Source: Methanospirillaceae archaeon
Lineage (GTDB): Archaea; Halobacteriota; Methanomicrobia; Methanomicrobiales; Methanospirillaceae
NCBI GenBank assembly: GCA_016926505.1
Contig: JAFGOM010000061.1
Span: forward strand, 1-59,540
Length of the DNA stretch: 59,540 nucleotides
Reading direction: 5' to 3'
Of this stretch, positions 53,293 to 59,540 are shown one piece after another. The stretch's first letter is position 1. Each line of letters begins with the position of its first letter. The notes beneath the pieces are model-generated. The model ran no database searches, was not told the DNA's origin, and saw nothing but the letters and a program-made list of their open reading frames with translations. A program made the translations under genes and the position numbers.

Positions 53293-55872
53293 CTACACGT
53301 CCGTATTGTTGATACGGGTTTTTTCTCCACCCGGGAGAATCTGCAGCAGTGGCCAGAGCAGCAGAACCGGCATGGTCACCACACCGATAAACACCCATTG
53401 GAAGAGTGAAAGTGGCACGGTGCCGAACAGGTCCCCCCCATAGGTCACAATCAGAACCTGGAAGAGTACGATAAGTCCCATTACCACAAAAAATAACGGA
53501 TTTCCCTTAAATATCCTGGGCATCACACCGTTTATCCCTCTGCAGTTTATCCCGTTATATACCTGTGCAACAACAAAGGCGGTAAAAAATGCCGTGGCCT
53601 CCTCCTCCGGAGTATTCATAAACGGTATTCCCTCGAACATGAGGACAATACCTACAAGGATATAGCAGGCTGCTGTGATGAGTATCGCCCGTATCATGTA
53701 AGGAGTGATAACCGGTGCATCCCTCCGAATCGGTTTTCGGTTCATGAGTGCCGGGTGGGGTGCCTCTGAACAGAGAGCAAATGCAGCAAGTGAGTCCATA
53801 ATAATATTTATCCAGAGTAACTGGATGATGGTAAACGGGAGAGGATAGCCAAGAAGCGGTGCAACAAAGGTAAGAATTGCTGCAGAGATGTTAATAGTGA
53901 GCTGAAAAATTAAAAACCTCTGGATATTTTCATATAACGCCCTTCCCCACCAGACCGCCCTCTCAATCGTCGGGAACGAGTCATCAAGCAGGATGATGTC
54001 ACTGGCCTCGCGGGCGACTTCTGTACCTGCAATACCCATCGCAAGACCGACATCTGCATTCCGTAAGGCAGGAGCGTCATTGGTTCCGTCACCGGTGACA
54101 GCAACCACCTCACCGTCTGCCTGCAGTGCCTGAACAAGCAGGAGTTTATCGTGAGGTTCGGATCGTGCGAGAACCTGGAGATCTCTGGCTGCCTCACACC
54201 GATCTTCATCTGACAGGGTTCGGTATTCAACCCCGTTTATCACCCTGCCATCTGTGAGTATCCCTGTCTCCCTCGCTATTGCAGTTGCCGTCATGAGACT
54301 GTCGCCGGTAACCATCTTTACCTTGATCCCGGCATGAATACAGGTTTCAACCGCCTTTAAAACATCAGGACGGACCTCGTCGCGAATCCCGACGTACCCG
54401 TCCCATATCAGGTCTGCAGGAAGATTATCTCCATCCGGTACAACAGCATGGGCAAAAGCCAGTGTCCTCATCGCTCTGCAGGCGAGATCCTGCAGATGAG
54501 AGAGATCAGAGGAGTAACTGCATTGTGCAGCGATTATCTCAGGAGCTCCTTTCACGAGAATTACCTGGCTATCCCCGATCATTATTGTTGTTCTCATCTG
54601 CTTGGTATGGGATGTGAAGAGATCCTGGGATACCGGCGGATACCTGTCCCGAATTTTCCAGTACTCAATCCCTGCCCGGTGAAGCCATCTGAGCAGAGCA
54701 GCTTCCGTTGAGTTACCGACCGTTTTTAACAGACCATCACGTACCTCAAGCTCAGCCGTGCTGTTAACCGCTGCATTGAGTGTTATCCAGTCCTCAGGCT
54801 GTTTTGCAGTACCAGAGAGATCACCAGGAGAATCAATTGAGGATGCCGCCACCTCCATCTTGTTCATAGTAAGGGTGCCGGTCTTGTCAGTGCAGATAAC
54901 CGTAACAGAGCCAACGGTTTCACAGGCAATCATTCTCCTGACAAGGCTGTATGCTCGTGTCATCTTCTGCATGGTCAGTGCAAGTGAGACGGTCACACTG
55001 ACAGGGAGTCCTTCCGGTACCGATACCACAATGATGACGACCGCAAACATGCAGGCATCAAGAAAAAATTTTGCTGATTCAAGGGGTGTTTTTGCAGGGC
55101 CGTCAATGATAAGACCCTGGATCATCACGACAGAGACGATAAGAATCGCCATGCAGTAACCGAATTTACTGATTATTCGTGCAAGATCCTTTAACTTCAC
55201 CTGGAGCGGGGTGAGAGGTCTGCTCCCCTGTCTGAGAGAAGCTGCTATCTCACCCATCCGGGTTTTGTCCCCGACCGCAGCAGTGATCATCCGTCCCCTG
55301 CCGGCAGTCACGAACGACCCTTTCAGTATGGTATCGCACTCTTCCTTCCTGACCGGTTCACTCTCTCCGGTAAAGGCAGATTCATCCACCTCAAATCCTG
55401 CATTCTGTATCACGTAACCGTCAGCAGGTACGGCATCTCCTGCTTCAAGCAGGATGAGATCCCCAACCACCACATCCCGCATCGGGATGGTACTGGGCAT
55501 AGAATCCCTAATACACTTTATCTCAGTATCTTCCCGTAATGCATCCAGTAATGCAAACTGCCGGTCACTTTTCCATTCAGTGAGAAACGCGATACTCGTT
55601 GCAAGAATGATTGCAGATGCGATCCCAATCGAATCAATAAGACTGGAGCCTTCAATGAGTGCGACAATCGATGAGAGTACTACGGCAATGAGGAGAATTT
55701 TGATGATAGGATCATCATAATGGGAAAAATACTGCTTCCAGAGAGGTTTTTTTGGGGGAGGGGTAACCTCATTCTTCCCATACCGGTCCCGGGAGCGAGA
55801 GACTTCATCTTTTGATAAACCTAATTCCCGGTCTCCCGGTATCTCATGGTATGAGATCATTATTGTACTCAT
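53293..55872 (-). CDS. Calcium-type P-type ATPase (P2)
   Basis: 859 aa from ATG 55872 (MSTIMISYHEIPGDREL, with GGAAG before it); the longer frame to 56016 adds an unlikely hydrophobic head. Order: cation ATPase N-terminal, two helices (~60-105), actuator with TGES, helices with SVPEGLPVSVTVSLALTM (PEGLP in M4), phosphorylation site CTDKTGTLTMNKM, KGAPE nucleotide region, GDGTNDAPALRNADVGLAMG hinge, and six C-terminal helices with NIIMDSLAAFALCSEAP. This is the plasma-membrane/SERCA Ca2+ pump group. Exports Ca2+ from the cytoplasm. No auto-inhibitory tail is seen. Confidence 0.95.
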   Translation of the reverse strand: MSTIMISYHEIPGDRELGLSKDEVSRSRDRYGKNEVTPPPKKPLWKQYFSHYDDPIIKILLIAVVLSSIVALIEGSSLIDSIGIASAIILATSIAFLTEWKSDRQFALLDALREDTEIKCIRDSMPSTIPMRDVVVGDLILLEAGDAVPADGYVIQNAGFEVDESAFTGESEPVRKEECDTILKGSFVTAGRGRMITAAVGDKTRMGEIAASLRQGSRPLTPLQVKLKDLARIISKFGYCMAILIVSVVMIQGLIIDGPAKTPLESAKFFLDACMFAVVIIVVSVPEGLPVSVTVSLALTMQKMTRAYSLVRRMIACETVGSVTVICTDKTGTLTMNKMEVAASSIDSPGDLSGTAKQPEDWITLNAAVNSTAELEVRDGLLKTVGNSTEAALLRWLHRAGIEYWKIRDRYPPVSQDLFTSHTKQMRTTIMIGDSQVILVKGAPEIIAAQCSYSSDLSHLQDLACRAMRTLAFAHAVVPDGDNLPADLIWDGYVGIRDEVRPDVLKAVETCIHAGIKVKMVTGDSLMTATAIARETGILTDGRVINGVEYRTLSDEDRCEAARDLQVLARSEPHDKLLLVQALQADGEVVAVTGDGTNDAPALRNADVGLAMGIAGTEVAREASDIILLDDSFPTIERAVWWGRALYENIQRFLIFQLTINISAAILTFVAPLLGYPLPFTIIQLLWINIIMDSLAAFALCSEAPHPALMNRKPIRRDAPVITPYMIRAILITAACYILVGIVLMFEGIPFMNTPEEEATAFFTAFVVAQVYNGINCRGINGVMPRIFKGNPLFFVVMGLIVLFQVLIVTYGGDLFGTVPLSLFQWVFIGVVTMPVLLLWPLLQILPGGEKTRINNTDV

Positions 55873-56036
55873 TCTTCCTGATGTGTCTTCAGATTTGCTA
55901 CTGATGACTATTCTATTGAATAGAAACAAGCGGTATAAGACCAGGGTATTAACGCAGGGTAATGTCGGATATACATGAGGAGGAATCAGAAAAATAGGTA
56001 ATAAATACCCGGTCACGAATGTGTCGCAGATACTAT

Positions 56037-57257
56037 CTAAATAACGGTAATGGTATCATCGAGGGTGACTGCAACCGGCACCCAGTGATACGAACCGGAA
56101 TCATCCTTTCGTACCTGGCTGATGATAAACCGATCAGATATCCGTTCCCCGTTTGTATCAAGAGCAAGGGATCCGGTTGCACCATAGAGAGTTGAAGATA
56201 CAAGAGGGATGAACTCAGGGTATTCTCCGGAAGAGAGATACGGTGCATCTTTGAGCAGCATCCCTGCAAGCAAAACCTGGTCATACGCAGTAAGCCCCTG
56301 CACAGTTACCGGGTTTCCTGTTCTCTTCTCTATCTCCTGTAAGACCGATAAGAAACGGGGATTGGTATCTGTGGTCCCATCTGATAGGGCAACCGAATAG
56401 GATGTTTTTTCTGCAAAAAGGGCAGCATCTCCTGTTTCAACAATAGCGGGATCGGGGATCTCAGAGAGACCAAACCACCTGAGTTCTGCAAGGGATGGAT
56501 ATGCATTCGCCTGGTCCAGGAGGAGAGAAACCTCATCACCTCCGGTAACCATGATAACAACTGGCACTTCTGGATCCATGGCTTGTATGGATTTGATATG
56601 TGCATCCAGTCTATCCAGAAGATCAGAAAAATCACGGACCTTAATGCCATACATGATTGGTTCTGACCACCGGAACCCGTATTCTGTTAAAAGAGAGGTC
56701 ATATCAGAAAAAATCCCGAGATCGGCGATATAATCTTCCCTCCCTACCGGAACAATAAAGGGAGTGGTATCAAAAAATTTCTTCTCGTATGCCAGCAATG
56801 CATGGATTCGTGAAGAAGGATGGGGATTAAGAGAGAAGAACGTATCTCCCGCTGGCAGGAGATAACCCGAACCGATGGAACCAAGAGAGAGTATTTTTTC
56901 ATTGTTAAGGTATTCATATACCTCCCGGGTCTGATTCGTTATATAGGGTCCGACATAGAGAACCGCCCCCTGCAGGTTCAGATTTCGGACTGCTTCTTCT
57001 GCAGTTGTAGCGTTTCTTCCTGCATCAGCCGCAATAATGTGAAGATTCAGAGGAATATGAGCGGCACGATAGTATGAATTGATATCGTCAACAGCCATAT
57101 CCCATCCGGCAAGGATTTCAGCTTCCGAATCCGGATCCTGCCCCGGATAGAGTCCACCAATGACAATATCAGTTCCTGCCGCATCCACACCTGCTCCTGA
57201 TAAAATCAGTAATAACAGGAGAAATAGCCCCGTTACGAGTATCGTATCTCTGGTCAT
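56037..57257 (-). CDS. Periplasmic-binding protein, branched-chain amino acid type
   Basis: 406 aa. Signal peptide (ILVTGLFLLLLLILSGAGVDA) then a type I binding fold (Peripla_BP_6): DIVIGGLYPGQDPDSEAEILAGWDMAVDDINSYY at the start, LNLQGAVLYVGPYITNQTREVYEYL, and the second lobe with VQGLTAYDQVLLAGMLL. No membrane permease or ATPase gene is next to it, so it may serve a transporter elsewhere or act as a sensor. Divergent of no gene; 180 bp after the Ca pump start on the same strand. Confidence 0.85.
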   Translation of the reverse strand: MTRDTILVTGLFLLLLLILSGAGVDAAGTDIVIGGLYPGQDPDSEAEILAGWDMAVDDINSYYRAAHIPLNLHIIAADAGRNATTAEEAVRNLNLQGAVLYVGPYITNQTREVYEYLNNEKILSLGSIGSGYLLPAGDTFFSLNPHPSSRIHALLAYEKKFFDTTPFIVPVGREDYIADLGIFSDMTSLLTEYGFRWSEPIMYGIKVRDFSDLLDRLDAHIKSIQAMDPEVPVVIMVTGGDEVSLLLDQANAYPSLAELRWFGLSEIPDPAIVETGDAALFAEKTSYSVALSDGTTDTNPRFLSVLQEIEKRTGNPVTVQGLTAYDQVLLAGMLLKDAPYLSSGEYPEFIPLVSSTLYGATGSLALDTNGERISDRFIISQVRKDDSGSYHWVPVAVTLDDTITVI

Positions 57258-57470
57258 ACTCTTTTGCTCACTATGGGATATCTATCGTTTCTATTTAGGG
57301 TTTCCGGGAAATCCGAGAAGTAATCCCTGATATCTGCCTAACGAGAGGGATTCAAAACAGGAAACGTCTGATTGAAGATAACTTCCCTCTCAAAGTCACG
57401 AGCGGGATACTTTGCATGCCTTGCCTTTTTGGACAACAGTACACATGACCCGGGCAAAGGTTTCATGAGA

Positions 57471-57500
57471 AAAAAGCGGGGTTTATTGATACCCCGCTCG
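57471..57500 (-). terminator. Hairpin and T-run after the DUF6159 gene
   Basis: On the minus strand AGCGGGGT and ACCCCGCT form an 8-bp stem with an 8-nt loop (57477-57500), followed by TTTTTTC (57471-57477), 37 bp after the stop of the gene at 57537. It fits an intrinsic-type transcript end; in archaea the U-run alone may suffice. Confidence 0.7.
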
Positions 57501-57536
57501 TGACAGCGCTACTGTACTACCGGGAGGATGCAGGAT

Positions 57537-58361
57537 TTAACTCATTTTTGGCGCATAGGCACCTGCAAGAAGATCCCGGTCAATACCCCGGGGAACGGTA
57601 CCTGATATGGCATACTCATACATCATTGCAACAAATATCCCCTGCAGTGCAGAGATAAAGACAATCGCAACAACCAGGAGGATAATAGCGATGCCAATGA
57701 GTGGGATGGCTAATGCCCCGATAAAAGGGGCAGTACAGATAGCAAGAACAAGGAGGATGATAAATGGGATTACGATAAATCCCAGTGAGAACTGACCGGT
57801 TACCGTCTCTCCCCACGTCCTTTTAAACAGTTCCCATGATGTGGATATGGACGGTATCACGCTGATATTCTCAACGATAAAGACCGGAATGACAAAGAAG
57901 GTGACAAGATTCCAGGCTGCCCCGATGACTGACGTGATGATCTGGCCAAGACCCTGGGTCTGATCCCGTATCAGCTGGAGAATTACCCCTACGGTTGCAG
58001 TAATGATCGCCCAGCAGAGTATCTGGGGGAGATGTGCTGCGGCCACCGATACACCATAGGAGAAGGAGGCATCTTCACCCCGTATCAGTCTTCTTGCCGC
58101 GGCAATAAGACCTGCCTGGAAGAATATCCCAATGAAACTACAGATCAGGTAAAAGAGGAAGAGAAGGAGGATCGAGAGTACCTGGGATGAAGATATCTCG
58201 GTGATGAGTCCGGTCAGGATGAGGGGAAAAATAAATGATGCGATCACCATGATAATGGCGATTCCTGATATCAGAGGAAAGAGAATCAGGGATTTCTTCT
58301 GTGAGAAGATGGAAAGAGTACCTTTGGCGAGTTCAAAACCCCGTTTTATCTTTTCAAACAT
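57537..58361 (-). CDS. DUF6159-type multi-pass membrane protein
   Basis: 274 aa. About six membrane segments; the family start FEKIKRGFELAKGTLSIFSQKKSLILFPLISG and the end MYEYAISGTVPRGIDRDLLAGAYAPK (helix-capping motif and charged tail). Function unknown. Transcribed alone, ended by the hairpin at 57471-57500. Confidence 0.8.
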   Translation of the reverse strand: MFEKIKRGFELAKGTLSIFSQKKSLILFPLISGIAIIMVIASFIFPLILTGLITEISSSQVLSILLLFLFYLICSFIGIFFQAGLIAAARRLIRGEDASFSYGVSVAAAHLPQILCWAIITATVGVILQLIRDQTQGLGQIITSVIGAAWNLVTFFVIPVFIVENISVIPSISTSWELFKRTWGETVTGQFSLGFIVIPFIILLVLAICTAPFIGALAIPLIGIAIILLVVAIVFISALQGIFVAMMYEYAISGTVPRGIDRDLLAGAYAPKMS

Positions 58362-58454
58362 AACTTCTGGTTTCTCATTCGGAGATTTAAAGATTGGGAA
58401 GGAGATTGCAGTATCTCCATTATCATTTTATTGTTCCCATAACGATGGAAAAAA

Positions 58455-59540
58455 TCAATGATGATGGTGACCCCCACCTCCACTTACCCCACTCTTCCTC
58501 TCGACTGGGGGAGGGGAGGTTTTTTCCTTGTATTCCTTTTCAGTCATCCCACAAGGAAGAAGAATGAAATTCTGTGAACTTTCTTCATTCCCATGATATG
58601 CATGTACCTGATAATTTCTACACGACTGTTCCTCATTCCAGGAGTTTATCTGAATTGAAACCGATTTGGTCGCAGAGCCGATATCATCAGGGAGTGCAAA
58701 GTTTACCGTTAACGTGACCGATTCTCCTCCCCGTAAGGGAACAAATGATGACTCACCCGCCGGCTGAAGGTACCGGGTACCTCCCAACCATCCTTCAACA
58801 CCAATGTTGCTTGTTCCGATATCGGTCTGCCCTTCATTTGTTATCGTAAGAGTTACCGGCAGATCATCTTTACACGGATCAATATAATCAGGCACCGATA
58901 TGGATGTAATGACATAATCGACACAACCGCGGGTAACTGGACCGGGTTCTGGACTGGGACCATCAATTGCAGGACAGAACAATACATCATCAGGAATCGC
59001 CCGTATATCAAAGTACCAGTTACCGGTAGATGGGCAATATTTTGTTGCAACACCTATCTGAGCCAGATCCGTCCCTTTAAATAAAGTGCCTTCTGATTGT
59101 GTGGGTAGCAATGAACCAAGATAATTGGCAAACTGTTGTTTTGTTGTTCCCACACCGCCCCAGGCAGTGTTTGCAAAGGATTTCCAGTGTACTCCTCCGA
59201 TACCCTGGGCGATTCCAACTGCAGAGACGGTAGATTTCAGAGAATAACCCCCATTATTCTCAAATATCGAATTCATAATTGCCATATCATCATTCGTATC
59301 GGTGTAATCAGAAGAACCCGGACCACAGTCTATTGCACCTGCCAATGCCTCGCTCAGGCAGGGATTTTCTACAAGACCTGGTAGATCGTTCGTTGCTCTA
59401 AAATTGTTAACAGCGTTGATGATATCCTGTTCGGAAGATAATTTGGTGAGAACAGGGGTCGTGGGAACAGGGGTCGTGGGAACAGGGGTCGTAGGAACAG
59501 GGGTCGTAGGAACAGGGGTCGTAGGAACAGGGGTCGTAGG
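58455..59540 (-). CDS. C-terminal part of a secreted CARDB protein with PTTPV repeats and a His-rich tail (5' end outside window)
   Basis: The frame is open to the right edge, at least 361 residues. It begins with a PTTPV repeat linker, goes on to a region like a CAP/SCP fold (ILNAVNNFRA-like start NAVNNFRATNDLPGLVENPC and IGVATKYCPSTGNWYFDIRAI), then a CARDB-type beta-sandwich (PVTLTITNEGQTDIGTSNIG, LTVNFALPDDIG). The protein ends SGVSGGGGHHHH. Cysteines are paired as in exported proteins. A signal peptide must be upstream of the window. The natural four-histidine tail after a glycine run may bind metal. Likely a cell-surface or wall-associated protein. Confidence 0.75.
   Translation of the reverse strand, partial: PTTPVPTTPVPTTPVPTTPVPTTPVPTTPVLTKLSSEQDIINAVNNFRATNDLPGLVENPCLSEALAGAIDCGPGSSDYTDTNDDMAIMNSIFENNGGYSLKSTVSAVGIAQGIGGVHWKSFANTAWGGVGTTKQQFANYLGSLLPTQSEGTLFKGTDLAQIGVATKYCPSTGNWYFDIRAIPDDVLFCPAIDGPSPEPGPVTRGCVDYVITSISVPDYIDPCKDDLPVTLTITNEGQTDIGTSNIGVEGWLGGTRYLQPAGESSFVPLRGGESVTLTVNFALPDDIGSATKSVSIQINSWNEEQSCRNYQVHAYHGNEESSQNFILLPCGMTEKEYKEKTSPPPVERKSGVSGGGGHHHH
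59448..59540 (-). repeat. 15-bp tandem repeat coding PTTPV
   Basis: At least six units of GGAACAGGGGTCGTA/G (plus-strand reading), running off the right edge. They encode a PTTPV linker typical of extended, glycosylated surface spacers. Copy number is likely to vary. Confidence 0.9.

Noticed and set aside
1-59540. CRISPR arrays, tRNA and rRNA genes
   Set aside because: None found by eye: no regular repeat-spacer pattern, no T-arm GGTTCRAATCC-type signal with a foldable cloverleaf, no rRNA landmarks. A tRNA scan would settle it.

Overview
The window reads as chromosome of a methanogenic archaeon of the Methanomicrobiales, closest in flavour to Methanospirillum. This is an inference from gene content: COG1361 surface proteins paired with ABC transporters, DUF3795, CGGC and PspAB proteins, an AglB-type oligosaccharyltransferase remnant, very large PAS-domain histidine kinases, many flavodoxin/ferredoxin proteins, and archaeal TATA-like promoters with short leaders. 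No rRNA, tRNA or CRISPR array was seen, and no methanogenesis core gene lies in the window, so the taxonomic call rests on accessory families.

Layout. 0-3.3 kb: the end of an ATPase, a Fic protein and a CcdA-like membrane protein. 3.9-8.0 kb: a surface protein, FtsX-like permease and ATPase operon facing a TetR regulator. 8.2-10.3 kb: NudC and an EFR1 flavodoxin/ferredoxin behind a 31-bp palindrome. 10.5-10.9 kb: a decayed gene. 11.3-14.8 kb: a compact operon of a nucleobase-type permease with an extra C-terminal domain, a lone STAS protein and a membrane SpoIIE-type phosphatase, which looks like partner switching attached to a transporter. 15-20.4 kb: a broken cupin, a methyltransferase, a CGGC protein, a cysteine desulfurase, a small unknown, glycerol dehydrogenase and DUF3795. 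20.5-24.7 kb: a broken GNAT gene, an RsbW-like ATP-binding protein and ClpB. 24.8-30.3 kb: two paralogous sensor histidine kinases. 31.3-33.5 kb: PspA, PspAB and HtpX.

34.3-40.0 kb is a dense minus-strand redox island. It holds an ArsR-flavodoxin fusion, a second flavodoxin, an EFR1 protein, a third flavodoxin, a NapH-like membrane Fe-S protein, two FMN-reductase-type proteins (one with a rubredoxin-like domain) and an EFR1 remnant. A perfect operator-like palindrome and a TATA box precede it.

40.4-48.6 kb is a scrapyard of mobile DNA and gene remains. It contains an IS630 element whose exact ends and TA duplication can be read because it split a recognisable reading frame, a DUF234-type ATPase, a PIN toxin with a damaged antitoxin, an AglB fragment, a second copy of the frame hit by IS630, and a group II intron with a clear domain V. 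48.6-59.5 kb: a RelE-type toxin-antitoxin pair, an acylphosphatase with a heptad-repeat tail, a double zinc-ribbon protein, a VOC protein, secreted and cache-domain proteins, a calcium-type P-ATPase, a periplasmic binding protein, a DUF6159 membrane protein and the end of a secreted CARDB protein with PTTPV repeats.

The best candidates for something not well described are the permease/STAS/phosphatase operon and the ArsR-flavodoxin island. Several genes carry frameshifts or stops; some have true nonsense codons, which argues for decay rather than read error, but single-base slips should be checked against reads.
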